Shown here: positions 18,671-27,722 of the stretch, in pieces
Position numbering within the stretch: position 1 is the stretch's first letter
Layout of the letters: the number at the start of each line of letters is the position of its first letter
Source of the DNA: Butyrivibrio sp. M55
GTDB lineage: Bacteria; Bacillota; Clostridia; Lachnospirales; Lachnospiraceae
DNA: 64,000 bases
Reading direction: 5' to 3'
Assembly (NCBI RefSeq): GCF_900116865.1
Contig: NZ_FPCD01000001.1
Span: forward strand, 434,001 to 498,000
Translations under genes and position numbers: made by a program
Notes under the pieces: generated by a model
Databases searched by the model: none
What the model was told of the DNA's origin: nothing
What the model saw: the letters and a program-made list of their open reading frames with translations, nothing else

Positions 18671-19888
18671 TTATATATTTTCATTATGCAAGTGCTTGTC
18701 ATATAACAAAACAATATCACCTGCTTTTATAACAAGTTTACCGTTAGGAACCAGGGCTTTATTATCTCTTCTTACCATGAAGATATAACTTTGTCTTGAA
18801 ATATCTATATCCCTTATCGCAGTGTTATTCCATGAATGGCCTTCATTTATGACAATCTCTTTTATCGCAACAGGCTGAAGTTCCTTGGTCTTTTCGGCGC
18901 ACAAAACAATAAGGTCGTTTGCACGAAGAACAGTGCCGCCCCTTGGAATTATCGTTTCATTGTTTCTCTGAACAGCTACCACCATGATATCCTTCGGAAG
19001 GCCTATATCGGCAATCTTCTTCCCCATCCATGAATCATCGCTCCCAAGCACAACCCTGATAAAATGAATATTCTCTTCTTCCGCAAACTCTCCTATATCC
19101 TTAAGCCTCTGGAACTGTTCGACGAATCCCGCGGAAATGATACCTGTAGGGATTGCGACCATTCCGACGCCCAGAAATGCAATTATTATCGCAAGTATCT
19201 TACCCATAATCGTAACAGGGTATATATCGCCGTATCCTATGGTTAGAAGCGTCGAAGCCGACCACCATATACCCGAAAAGGCATTCTTAAATACTTCCGG
19301 CTGACTGTCATGCTCAACGCTGTACATACAAAGGCTCGCCGCCATCATAAGTATAAGTATTATAAACACAGAAGCCATAAGCTGCTGCTTCTTTCTGTTT
19401 ATTACTTCCGTTATGACATTAAGTTGATCGTAATAGGAATTGATTCTGAACAGCCTGAGAATCCTTGCAACTCTGAAGAGTTTGAATACAGCCGTTCCTG
19501 CCGGAAAGAATACCGGGAAAAATACTGAAAGATAATAGGGTAAAAATGATAACAGATCAACAATACCCGTAAAAGACAAAATATATTTTCTGAGTGATGT
19601 AAACTCATTATCCTTTGGATAGAGCTCATTTGCGGAAAGAAGCCGTAAGATATAGTCAATCGCAAAGAAAAATGTTGTCACAGCCTCAATTCCAAGAAGG
19701 AGCCCTTTATAATGCTCCTCCATGTAATTGTAGGTTATCGCAAATGCTGAAAAGAGATTTAGAACAAGTGCAACAATACTCAAAAAGTCATAGAATCTGT
19801 TGATAGGCTCATCTATCACACCGACACTGACCATATTAAATATCTTTGCTCTTAAGGTCTTGCCGATCAGAGTTTTTCTGTCTTTCAC
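18671..19888 (-). CDS. Voltage-gated-type potassium channel with C-terminal TrkA_C/RCK_C domains
   Basis: A 405-aa six-helix channel. The arginine-bearing S4-like helix is FRVARILRLFRI, and the pore loop has the K+ selectivity filter TIGYGD between S5 and S6. The C-terminus (about 260-405) holds what look like two RCK_C/TrkA_C-type ligand domains, each with a segment like VVAVQRNNETIIPRGGTVL. GTG at 19886-19888 is the likely start, because GGAGG lies seven bases upstream; the ATG at 19913-19915 lacks a site. It ends 20 bases before the HAD gene. Confidence 0.93.
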   Translation of the reverse strand: MKDRKTLIGKTLRAKIFNMVSVGVIDEPINRFYDFLSIVALVLNLFSAFAITYNYMEEHYKGLLLGIEAVTTFFFAIDYILRLLSANELYPKDNEFTSLRKYILSFTGIVDLLSFLPYYLSVFFPVFFPAGTAVFKLFRVARILRLFRINSYYDQLNVITEVINRKKQQLMASVFIILILMMAASLCMYSVEHDSQPEVFKNAFSGIWWSASTLLTIGYGDIYPVTIMGKILAIIIAFLGVGMVAIPTGIISAGFVEQFQRLKDIGEFAEEENIHFIRVVLGSDDSWMGKKIADIGLPKDIMVVAVQRNNETIIPRGGTVLRANDLIVLCAEKTKELQPVAIKEIVINEGHSWNNTAIRDIDISRQSYIFMVRRDNKALVPNGKLVIKAGDIVLLYDKHLHNENI

Positions 19889-19921
19889 TGTTCCGCCTCC
19901 CTTACGCTCAGCCATAAATCT

Positions 19922-21784
19922 TTACTTTTTGCGTTTTCCAAAGCTTTCCATTACAAGATCGTCGACATCCTGAAGATAATCAATACTTCTCTTTTTATTC
20001 TCTGCTTTTATATTTCTGCGATCTGACTTTGATACATTCATTGTATCTCTGTCTTCGCCCATATACCAAGCTTTTGTAGATTTCTCATCCTTGATGTTGA
20101 GTCTTCCTACATTCTCAAACACAGATGCTCCGTCCTGATATGACTTGGATGAAGAGCGCTCTCTTCTCGGCTTGGGAGAAGTGTTCTCTCTTTCGGGAAG
20201 CTCTGCATTCTTATAAGAGGATCTGCGCTTATCGCTTCCCCTTCTGTCTTCAAACTTTCTTCTGCCTGAAGATGAACCTCTCTTACCGTCTGTAGCACGT
20301 CTGCCTTCAAACGCACCCTTCTTCATATCGGAAGCTCTTCTTCCGCCGTTAGGACCTCTTCTTCTGTCTCTCTTTCCAGTTCTCTCGTCATAACGGTAAT
20401 CTCTTCCGCCTCTGCGTCTGCGATCGCCGTAATCACGGTCTTTCTCAAAGAGAACAAGGTCTTCGATATCAGCGCCCATCTTGAGCTTCATGAATCCGGC
20501 TGCAAGCTGCTCTGCAGTATACTCGCCCTCTTCAATCTTCTGATTTACAAATTCAAGAGTAGAAGTAATATCGCCGTTCTCGATTATATCTATAACTTCG
20601 CCGAATACCTTCTGTGACTTAACTCTTGTGATCTCTTTTGCAGAAGGAACTCTTCTTTCCTCAATCTTGGTATGACAAACTCTCTCGATCTCACGAAGCT
20701 TGTACATCTCTCTTCCGCCGACAAGCGTAAATGACTTACCGCTTCTGCCAGCACGGCCTGTTCTTCCGATTCTGTGAACATAATACTCGATATCCTCGGG
20801 AATATCGAAGTTAAATACAGCCTCAACACCGCTTACGTCAATTCCTCTTGCCGCAACGTCCGTAGCGATAAGGATATTGATCTTATCGGTTCTAAAGAGC
20901 TTCATAACGGTATCTCTCTGATTCTGTGAAAGATCGCCGTGAAGTCCGTCCGCAAGGAATCCCTTGCCCTTGAGCTTCTCCGAAAGCTCATCAACCATTC
21001 TCTTTGTATTACAGAAAATAAGTGTTCTTCCGGGATTGAAATAATCAAGAAGTCTTACAAGAACTTCTTCCTTCATTCTCTGGGGAACCCTGTAGTAAGT
21101 CTGCTCGATTGCTGCTACAGTGATCTCCTTGGGAGTCATCTTTATATATTCAGCATCTTTCTGATACTTTCTTGTTATCTGCAAGATAGGTTCGGGCATT
21201 GTCGCTGAGAAAAGAGCTGTCTGTCTCTCCTCGGGCATTCCCTCAAGGATAGTCTCAATATCCTCTCTAAAGCCCATATCAAGCATCTCATCTGCCTCAT
21301 CAAGTACGAGAACCCTGACATCCTTCATCTTCATGGTATGTCTTCTCATGTGGTCCATAACACGTCCGGGTGTTCCGACAACAATCTGTACTCCGGCTGA
21401 AAGTGCTCTTATCTGTCTTGAAATATCCTGGCCTCCGTATACCGCAAGAACCTTGATTCCATGCATATACTTGGCAAAATCTCTTATATCGTCGGCAGCC
21501 TGCATTGCAAGCTCTCTTGTAGGGCAAAGCACAACTGCCTGTAAATGTTTATTCTCGGGATCAACTTTCTCTAAAAGAGGAATACCAAACGCAGCTGTCT
21601 TACCTGTACCTGTCTGCGCCTGACCTATGATATCTTTACCTTCCATCATTACAGGAATTGCCGCTTTCTGGATGGGGGACATATACTCAAATCCCATCTC
21701 TGAAACAGCACGGATTATCTTCTCATTAAGACCTGATTCGTCATATCTGATCTTTATCTCTTCGTTGTTATTATTTACTTCCAT
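19922..21784 (-). CDS. deaD: DEAD-box ATP-dependent RNA helicase (DeaD/CshA-type)
   Basis: A 620-aa helicase. Motifs in order: Q motif (GFEYMSPIQKAAIP), Walker A QAQTGTGKT, PTRELA, TPGRVMDHM, VLDEADEMLDMGF, SAT, and HRIGRTGRAGRSG. A degenerate domain follows, then an Arg/Gly/Ser/Lys-rich tail from about residue 440 that should bind RNA. Likely roles are ribosome assembly and mRNA turnover, especially in the cold. The start overlaps the end of pgsA by 14 bases, implying translational coupling. Confidence 0.95.
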   Translation of the reverse strand: MEVNNNNEEIKIRYDESGLNEKIIRAVSEMGFEYMSPIQKAAIPVMMEGKDIIGQAQTGTGKTAAFGIPLLEKVDPENKHLQAVVLCPTRELAMQAADDIRDFAKYMHGIKVLAVYGGQDISRQIRALSAGVQIVVGTPGRVMDHMRRHTMKMKDVRVLVLDEADEMLDMGFREDIETILEGMPEERQTALFSATMPEPILQITRKYQKDAEYIKMTPKEITVAAIEQTYYRVPQRMKEEVLVRLLDYFNPGRTLIFCNTKRMVDELSEKLKGKGFLADGLHGDLSQNQRDTVMKLFRTDKINILIATDVAARGIDVSGVEAVFNFDIPEDIEYYVHRIGRTGRAGRSGKSFTLVGGREMYKLREIERVCHTKIEERRVPSAKEITRVKSQKVFGEVIDIIENGDITSTLEFVNQKIEEGEYTAEQLAAGFMKLKMGADIEDLVLFEKDRDYGDRRRRGGRDYRYDERTGKRDRRRGPNGGRRASDMKKGAFEGRRATDGKRGSSSGRRKFEDRRGSDKRRSSYKNAELPERENTSPKPRRERSSSKSYQDGASVFENVGRLNIKDEKSTKAWYMGEDRDTMNVSKSDRRNIKAENKKRSIDYLQDVDDLVMESFGKRKK

Positions 21785-22313
21785 TCATTACATCCTTATT
21801 TTTTACAAGGTAATCCACAAGAGAAATGATGGTGAGCGCAAGTGCTATCCACATAATTACCTGTGTAAGCATATAAAAAGCGTTGTTCTGTATATTTGCG
21901 ATCATCAGGATTACCATAATCATTTGAAACGTTGTCTTAAACTTGCCCCAGTAGCTTGCGGCAATTACTCTTCCGTTGTCGGAAGCAATAAGTCTGAATC
22001 CGCTGATAACGAATTCTCTGGCGATGATAACTATAACTATCCATGAAGGAATTCTTCCAAGTTCTATAAGTCCGATCATCGCACTGCAAACAAGAAGTTT
22101 GTCTGCCAAAGGATCCATAAACTTACCAAAATCAGTGATAAGGTTATATTTTCTTGCAATCTTTCCATCAAGCATATCGGTAAGACTTGCAATTACAAAT
22201 ATTCCAAGCGCGATCCATTTAAATGAAACGCTGTTAGGATCAAATAAAAGAAAAAATACAAAAAAAGGAATCAATATTACTCTGCATACTGTTAATTTGT
22301 TCGGTAAATTCAT
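21771..22313 (-). CDS. pgsA: CDP-diacylglycerol-glycerol-3-phosphate 3-phosphatidyltransferase
   Basis: Makes phosphatidylglycerol phosphate, the committed step to phosphatidylglycerol. The 180-aa membrane enzyme starts MNLPNKLTVCRV and carries the CDP-alcohol phosphatidyltransferase motif D(x2)DG(x2)AR(x8)G(x3)D(x3)D, seen as DMLDGKIARKYNLITDFGKFMDPLAD. About five membrane helices. Its ATG overlaps the rimO stop by four bases (ATGA), and its 3' end overlaps the helicase start. Confidence 0.95.
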   Translation of the reverse strand: MNLPNKLTVCRVILIPFFVFFLLFDPNSVSFKWIALGIFVIASLTDMLDGKIARKYNLITDFGKFMDPLADKLLVCSAMIGLIELGRIPSWIVIVIIAREFVISGFRLIASDNGRVIAASYWGKFKTTFQMIMVILMIANIQNNAFYMLTQVIMWIALALTIISLVDYLVKNKDVMNGSK

Positions 22314-23665
22314 ATTATTTCCTCCCCAATCAAGTCGTATTCGTTAGAGCCTGTTATATGTACCTTTATATAATCGCCTGTCATAAGCTCTCTCTGCACT
22401 CCGGTTACAAAAAGATAACCGTCTATATCAGGAGCATCCTTATATGTACGCGCAACATAGGACAGACCGTCGTCATCATCTGAATCTGTGATTCTGCCTT
22501 CGATAACCGCATCGACATCTCTTCCGACCATCTCATTTGCAGCTTCAAACGCAATTTCCTGCTGAAGCTTCATAAGTTTATTCCTTCTGGTCGTCTTAAC
22601 CCTCTCAGATACCTGATCCGGCATAGTCGCAGCAGGTGTATCTTCTTCCTGTGAATATGTAAATACACCCAATCTGTCAAATCGAAGATCTCTCACAAGC
22701 GCCATTGTCTCATTGTGATCTTCCGCAGTTTCTCCGGGGAACCCGCTTATAAGCGTAGTTCTTATGCAAATATCCGGAATTTCTTTTCGAAGCTTGCCTA
22801 CAAGCTCCCTAATCTCGGCATTGCTGGTTCTGCGTCCCATCTTCTTAAGGATCTTATCCGATCCGGACTGGATGGGTATATCAAGATAATTACATATCTT
22901 AGGCTCACTTTTTATAGTTTGTATAAGTTCATCGGTGATCTCTTCCGGATAACAATACAAAACTCTTATCCACTTAAAGCCCTCAATCTCGCAAAGCTTA
23001 TGCAAGAGTTCAGGGAGTTTCTTCTCTCCGTAGAGATCCGTTCCGTATAAAGTTGTTTCCTGTGCAACTATCAAAAGTTCAGAAACACCTTTTTCCGCAA
23101 GCTTGTTGGCATCTTCCAAAAGCTGCTCCATCGGAACACTTCTGTAATTTCCTCTAACTTTGGGTATTATGCAATAAGTGCAATGTTTATCGCACCCTTC
23201 TGCAATCTTAAGATAATTAAAAAGACCGCCTGTAGTAATAATTCTGTCCATGCCTCCCACAGGCTTTTTGTTGATATCATCAAAATAGTTCTTGTGAGAA
23301 AAAATCGTGTTTCTGGCTAAAGTCTCATCAATAGCTTCTATAATCTTATCAGAGGAGGTTACACCAAGGATTTCATCAACCTCAGGAATCTCGTCCTGAA
23401 TTTCTTCCTTGTATCTCTGTGCAAGACAACCTGTAACGATAAGTGCCTTCAGCTGCCCTGCTTTTCGAAGCTCAGCAAGTTCAAGTATTGCATCAATGCT
23501 TTCCTGCTTAGCATCATTTATAAAGCAGCAGGTGTTAACAACTGCTGCTTCGGCTTCCGATTCATCATCTGTAAAGTCATACCCACGGCTATGCAACATA
23601 CCAAGCATAACCTCGGTATCAACTCTATTTTTGTCGCATCCAAGCGATACAAACAATATCTTCAT
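22310..23665 (-). CDS. rimO: Ribosomal protein S12 methylthiotransferase RimO
   Basis: A radical SAM enzyme that adds a methylthio group to the conserved Asp of ribosomal protein S12. The 451-aa protein has the N-terminal cluster domain (VSLGCDKNRVDTE), the radical SAM motif CDKHCTYC, and a C-terminal TRAM domain. SLGCDKN and GNYRSVP are typical of RimO rather than MiaB. The ATG at 23663-23665 begins one base after the rpoZ stop; an upstream frame to 23716 would overlap rpoZ. Confidence 0.95.
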   Translation of the reverse strand: MKILFVSLGCDKNRVDTEVMLGMLHSRGYDFTDDESEAEAAVVNTCCFINDAKQESIDAILELAELRKAGQLKALIVTGCLAQRYKEEIQDEIPEVDEILGVTSSDKIIEAIDETLARNTIFSHKNYFDDINKKPVGGMDRIITTGGLFNYLKIAEGCDKHCTYCIIPKVRGNYRSVPMEQLLEDANKLAEKGVSELLIVAQETTLYGTDLYGEKKLPELLHKLCEIEGFKWIRVLYCYPEEITDELIQTIKSEPKICNYLDIPIQSGSDKILKKMGRRTSNAEIRELVGKLRKEIPDICIRTTLISGFPGETAEDHNETMALVRDLRFDRLGVFTYSQEEDTPAATMPDQVSERVKTTRRNKLMKLQQEIAFEAANEMVGRDVDAVIEGRITDSDDDDGLSYVARTYKDAPDIDGYLFVTGVQRELMTGDYIKVHITGSNEYDLIGEEII

Positions 23666-23666
23666 A

Positions 23667-23960
23667 TCAGTTTTCTTCTGTACTCTCAACTTCCTCAACT
23701 GCGTCTGCGCTATCAAGCTTTTCTTTTTCCTCGTCAGTAAGAATGCGAAGAGTATCCTGATTCATTTCCTCAACTGCAACAGAAAGAGGCTTCTGCTTGT
23801 CCTTAACCTTTACCATAGGCTCGTCACCTGCGATAATCTGTCTTGCTCTCTTTGCAGTAGCCATAACTACTGAATATCTTGAGCTGATTACAGGCTCCTC
23901 ACCCTCTTCAACTCCCTTGTTTACTACTTTCATCAGATCTACATATGAAGGATGTATCAT
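23667..23960 (-). CDS. rpoZ: RNA polymerase omega subunit
   Basis: A 97-aa subunit that helps assemble and stabilise RNA polymerase. It shows the conserved SRYSVVMATAKRARQI followed by a PLSVAVEEM segment. The tail is acidic and somewhat longer than in B. subtilis. It lies after gmk, as in most Firmicutes, with about 50 bases between them. Confidence 0.94.
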   Translation of the reverse strand: MIHPSYVDLMKVVNKGVEEGEEPVISSRYSVVMATAKRARQIIAGDEPMVKVKDKQKPLSVAVEEMNQDTLRILTDEEKEKLDSADAVEEVESTEEN

Positions 23961-24008
23961 GTTGTTCCTTTCCTGCGGATATCCGCAAATAACATTTATT
24001 TGATTAAA

Positions 24009-24629
24009 TTAGTATTTTTCAAGCTGATGCCTTATGTCATCTATAAATTCAAGATTTCTGTCCGGACTGCAATGAGCTGCACTAATGATCCTGTGCACAT
24101 TCTCAACGCACTCCTCGAGCTTATCATTGACAACAATATAGTCGTATTTCTCAATTCCGACCGATTCCTCTTTTGCCCTGCTAAGGCGCTTTTTAATAAC
24201 TTCATCGGTCTCAGTTCCTCTTCCGCGAAGCCTCTTCTCGAGTTCCTCGGCTGAAGGAGGTGTTATGAATAAAAGAACTGCGTCCTTATATTGTTCCTTA
24301 ATCTGAAGTGCTCCCTGAATCTCTATCTCAAGGATAACATCGATTCCGTTAGCAAGCTTATCCTCTACGTACTTTCTGGGAGTTCCATAGTAGTGATTAA
24401 CATACTTGGCATGTTCGATAAGCCCGTCTTCATCGATCATCTTCTCAAATTCTTCGGTAGTTACAAAAAAGTACTCTCTTCCGTTGACCTCGCCCGTTCT
24501 CGGAGTTCTGGTCGTAGCCGATACAGACAGAGCATACTGGTCGTACTTAGCTGTAAGCGCCTTCATTACTGTGCCTTTGCCCGCGCCTGAAAAGCCCGAG
24601 ACAACAATTATAATACCTTTACGATTCAT
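24009..24629 (-). CDS. gmk: Guanylate kinase
   Basis: Phosphorylates GMP to GDP and helps set (p)ppGpp and c-di-GMP precursor levels. The 206-aa enzyme has the P-loop GFSGAGKGT, the GMP-binding stretch VSATTRTPRTGEVNGREYFF, and EIEIQGALQIKE. The ATG at 24627-24629 lies inside the last codons of remA (11-base overlap), which supports translational coupling; longer upstream frames are unlikely. Confidence 0.96.
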   Translation of the reverse strand: MNRKGIIIVVSGFSGAGKGTVMKALTAKYDQYALSVSATTRTPRTGEVNGREYFFVTTEEFEKMIDEDGLIEHAKYVNHYYGTPRKYVEDKLANGIDVILEIEIQGALQIKEQYKDAVLLFITPPSAEELEKRLRGRGTETDEVIKKRLSRAKEESVGIEKYDYIVVNDKLEECVENVHRIISAAHCSPDRNLEFIDDIRHQLEKY

Positions 24630-24882
24630 CTGTAATATTCTCACTCTCTGATTGTGCTCTTGCACTGATTGTTTCAGGCAAAAGAGCTGATAACACAAGC
24701 ATACCGTTCTCCATGACTAAAACAGCCTTGGTCTTACGTCCTTGCGTTGCATCAACACCTGTCCCCTGTTCCTTGGCCTTCTGAACCATTCTCTTTATCG
24801 GAGCTGCGTCAGGACTGACTATACTGATAATCTTGTCGGCGTTGACAATGTTGCCAAATCCAATATGAATGAGTTTACTCAA
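24619..24882 (-). CDS. remA: RemA-like regulator (DUF370)
   Basis: An 87-aa DNA-binding protein related to B. subtilis RemA, which activates matrix and osmoprotection genes. The family start is clear: IHIGFGNIVNADKIISIVSPDAAPIKR, then GVDATQGRKTKAVLVMENG. The C-terminal 15 residues are acidic and divergent. It overlaps yicC upstream (8 bases) and gmk downstream (11 bases), the conserved Firmicutes order yicC-remA-gmk. Confidence 0.93.
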   Translation of the reverse strand: MSKLIHIGFGNIVNADKIISIVSPDAAPIKRMVQKAKEQGTGVDATQGRKTKAVLVMENGMLVLSALLPETISARAQSESENITDES

Positions 24883-25762
24883 TGTTCTGAATCTGCTCCC
24901 TTACTTTTTCTATATTGGTCTTAAGTGAGATTCCCCTGTCGGAGATCTTAAGATCAGTTGATTTAGAAAGGATAGTATTGGCTTCCCTGTTCATTTCCTG
25001 CGCAAGGAAATCAAGTTTTCTTCCGATTCCATCCTTGTCATCACCGTTTCTGAGTGCATCTGATGTCGCTTCTATATGGCTTCTGAGTCTTGTAAGTTCC
25101 TCATCCACGCATACTTTATCGGCAAATATGGTAACTTCCATGGCGAGACGATTCTCATCAATTTGCTTGTCTTCCATCAGATCCTGAATCTTCTCTCTGA
25201 GTTTAGCCTTGTACTCTTTTATGATCTCAGGCGAACGCTCGGTGATATACTCGACATTCTCAAGCATCTCCTCAAGTTTAGCCGTGAGATCGGCGCAAAG
25301 GAATTCACCTTCCTTAGCTCTTGACTCCATGAACTGTTTGCCGGCTTCATTCAGAGCTCTCTTAAGCCCCGTCCAAACCTCTTCCTCATCAAGCTCCTCT
25401 TCTTCCATTGTGAAGACTTCGGGAAACTTGGATAAAAGAGGGAGTCTTATCTCATCATCAAGGTTAAAGTCCTTAATCATTTCCTGCAAAGCATCGTAGT
25501 ATTCCTGCGCGATAGCCTTGTTATATTTAACCTTGGACTCGGACTCCGAAAAATCCTCGTAGCTGACAAACACATCAACTTTGCCACGTTTCATATAGCC
25601 TTTTAGTTCTGAACGAATTGCAGACTCAAATGCGTTGAATTTCTTAGGCATCTTGACATTTATATCAAGATAACGATTGTTAACAGATTTAAGCTCAACA
25701 ATGTACTTGCGTTGACCTTCTGTGACTTCACTTCTGCCAAAACCAGTCATACTGCAGACCAT
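24875..25762 (-). CDS. yicC: YicC-family endoribonuclease
   Basis: A 295-aa member of the YicC/YloC family, recently recognised as an RNA endonuclease. The N-terminus SMTGFGRSE and the middle VELKSVNNRYLDINVKMP are diagnostic, as is the C-terminal half with GRKLDFLAQEMNREANTILSKS. The ATG at 25760-25762 has AAGGGGGA seven bases upstream; the longer frame to 25801 is not supported. First gene of the nine-gene cluster. Confidence 0.95.
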   Translation of the reverse strand: MVCSMTGFGRSEVTEGQRKYIVELKSVNNRYLDINVKMPKKFNAFESAIRSELKGYMKRGKVDVFVSYEDFSESESKVKYNKAIAQEYYDALQEMIKDFNLDDEIRLPLLSKFPEVFTMEEEELDEEEVWTGLKRALNEAGKQFMESRAKEGEFLCADLTAKLEEMLENVEYITERSPEIIKEYKAKLREKIQDLMEDKQIDENRLAMEVTIFADKVCVDEELTRLRSHIEATSDALRNGDDKDGIGRKLDFLAQEMNREANTILSKSTDLKISDRGISLKTNIEKVREQIQNIE

Positions 25763-25860
25763 CTGTAAATCCCCCTTATTTTTGGGCATAATAATACACA
25801 AGTTATTATAATATACCCCAAATTCAAGGTCAATGCAAACCGCCCATTTTTACAGCACAA

Positions 25861-25909
25861 AAGACTTACTTTCCTCCCATGCATCTGCAATGAGAGTATT
25901 GTAAGTCTT
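25861..25909 (-). terminator. Possible terminator of uxaB
   Basis: AAGACTTAC pairs with GTAAGTCTT, with a further inner CTC-CAT/ATG-GAG pairing. On the minus strand it is followed by TTGTGC. It lies about 70 bases after the uxaB stop; the U-tract is weak. Confidence 0.4.
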
Positions 25910-25976
25910 CATGCCGATAGATACTATGTCATATATACAAATAATTGATAATAAGCAAATTAAATTATATTAACTC

Positions 25977-27476
25977 TTACAGACAGCTCGCATAAGCAGC
26001 TTCAGCGCCTTCTGTGCGGATCTTAGTAAGATACTTCGTAACAGCTTCCGTAAGTCCTTCTATATCATTAAGATCTCTGCCCCACATATCGGTATTTCCA
26101 AGAACTTTTTTTACAAGTTCCTCTGCAGAGTCGTTTCTGTGTTCGTAGTAAAACTCCAGCGCCCACCTGTCATCGCTGACAGTGTAGGTATTGCCTGCAG
26201 GTCTTTTGCATATAAGCCCTGCATCCGTAAGCTCAGATATATCATTTGAATAAAAAGCAATATATGCCGCAAGCGACATTGTAAGGCAAACCGGAAGCTT
26301 GCCGTTTTTCTCAATATATTGAATAAATGAAGGCATATTTCTTGCTCTCCACTTACTTGTTGAGTTAAGAGATATTGACATAAGCTCATGATCTACAAAA
26401 GGATTATTAAAGCGATCCTTTACCGCACTTGCAAAAATATCAAGATCTTCTTTATCAAGATGGTCCACAAGAGTCGGAATAACCTCGTCATTTAGCATCT
26501 TATTCATAAAGCCTGCAATGGTCTCATTCTGCATACAGTCTCTTACGATATTCTGTCCCGCAAGATACGCGCCGAGCACAAAACCTGTGTGAGCTCCGTT
26601 AAGGATGCGGACCTTACGGTGTTTATACGGCATAACATCAGGAACTACGTGCACATTTACTCCCGCCTTCTTAAAAGGAAGTCTGTCTTCAAGTTCCTTA
26701 GGCCCTTCAATTATCCAGACACCAAAGATTTCTCCGACATCAATGAGCTCATCGCGATAGCCGTTTTCAGCTTCAAGCTTCTCTACTTCTTTTGCATCGC
26801 GGATGCGTCCCGGAACAATCCTGTCTACGAGAGTCGAACAGAAAATGTTCTCATCGTTCACCCAAGCCTTGAACTCCTCGCCGAGGTTCCACTGATCGAT
26901 ATAGCTGTTCACGCACTTAAGAAGCTCTTTTCCGTTATTGTCGATAAGTTCGCATGAAAGAACGACCACGCCTTTCTTACCTGCTTTGAACCTTGTATAA
27001 AGAACCTGTGTGAGCTTTCCCGGAAAGCTACTTGCCGGAACATCTTCAAAATTACATGAAGGATCGTAAGCAATTCCCGCTTCTGTTGTATTTGAAACGA
27101 TGATGTCAAGAGAATCGCTCGCAGCAATCTCCATCATCTTGTCGAAATCACTCTTTTCATAAGGATTGAGGCAACAGTCAACCGCAGAGATAACTCTCTT
27201 AAGATCGACCTTCTCTCCGTTCTCGCTTCCTCTAAGATACAGAGTGTAAAGCCCTTCCTGATCGTTAATAAGCTTCGTAAGCCCCTGCGCGATTGGCTGA
27301 ACCAGCGCCACCTTGCCGTTAAATCCGGCCTTCTCATTACTTATATCAAAAAAATAATCAACAAATGCCCTAAGAAAGTTTCCTTCTCCAAACTGAAGAA
27401 CCTTAATCCCGGCATCTTTTTGCACAAATCCTGTATAACCCGATTTCGCCAAAACCTCATAGTTTAATTGTTCCAT
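25977..27476 (-). CDS. uxaB: Tagaturonate reductase (altronate oxidoreductase)
   Basis: A 499-aa member of the long-chain mannitol dehydrogenase family that reduces tagaturonate to altronate with NADH in galacturonate (pectin) catabolism. It shows the Rossmann start VLQFGEGNFLRAFVDYF, SNTTEAGIAYDP, and the C-domain substrate motif KHRKVRILNGAHTG. Related fructuronate and mannitol enzymes share the fold, but length and N-terminal pattern favour UxaB. ATG at 27474-27476 has GGAGG nine bases upstream. uxaA and uxaC are absent nearby, so control may be pathway-wide through the operators in front. Confidence 0.88.
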   Translation of the reverse strand: MEQLNYEVLAKSGYTGFVQKDAGIKVLQFGEGNFLRAFVDYFFDISNEKAGFNGKVALVQPIAQGLTKLINDQEGLYTLYLRGSENGEKVDLKRVISAVDCCLNPYEKSDFDKMMEIAASDSLDIIVSNTTEAGIAYDPSCNFEDVPASSFPGKLTQVLYTRFKAGKKGVVVLSCELIDNNGKELLKCVNSYIDQWNLGEEFKAWVNDENIFCSTLVDRIVPGRIRDAKEVEKLEAENGYRDELIDVGEIFGVWIIEGPKELEDRLPFKKAGVNVHVVPDVMPYKHRKVRILNGAHTGFVLGAYLAGQNIVRDCMQNETIAGFMNKMLNDEVIPTLVDHLDKEDLDIFASAVKDRFNNPFVDHELMSISLNSTSKWRARNMPSFIQYIEKNGKLPVCLTMSLAAYIAFYSNDISELTDAGLICKRPAGNTYTVSDDRWALEFYYEHRNDSAEELVKKVLGNTDMWGRDLNDIEGLTEAVTKYLTKIRTEGAEAAYASCL

Positions 27477-27493
27477 TTCCCATAACCTCCGCA

Positions 27494-27509
27494 ATGTAAG
27501 CGCTTACAT
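27494..27509. promoter_or_regulatory. Perfect palindromic operator (LacI-family or cre site)
   Basis: ATGTAAGCGCTTACAT is a perfect 16-bp palindrome four bases upstream of the uxaB ribosome site. The inner 14 bases match the CcpA catabolite-responsive consensus TGWAANCGNTNWCA exactly, and also the general form of LacI-family operators. It lies roughly 25-40 bases after the predicted start of transcription, a roadblock position. Confidence 0.75.
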
Positions 27510-27540
27510 ATCAAAGTCGCAAGCATTTATTTCATTTACA

Positions 27541-27569
27541 GTTATATCATATAATGTAAGCTCTTACAA
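27541..27569 (-). promoter_or_regulatory. Predicted uxaB promoter with second operator
   Basis: On the minus strand TTGTAA (27564-27569), 17 bases, then TATAAC (27541-27546). A second operator copy, TGTAAGCTCTTACA (27555-27568), covers the -35 box. It differs from the first by losing the central CG. The centres of the two sites are 60 bases apart. Confidence 0.6.
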
Positions 27570-27653
27570 GAAATAAATTATAAAAAACAAAAATCACCAT
27601 ATTTAGGACAAAAAATTTTTAAACCACTTATTTTTTTATCAAAGATTGTCCGC

Positions 27654-27659
27654 TATAAT
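27654..27659 (+). promoter_or_regulatory. Predicted -10 box of the SGNH hydrolase gene
   Basis: TATAAT lies 64 bases before the start codon. The matching -35 is weak (T-rich around 27631-27637), suggesting an activator or a weak promoter. Confidence 0.45.
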
Positions 27660-27722
27660 TGAACTACATGTTGCTTATGAGAAGGGGCCGCATGTATTGT
27701 TTTTATTTTGGAGGTTATGGCA

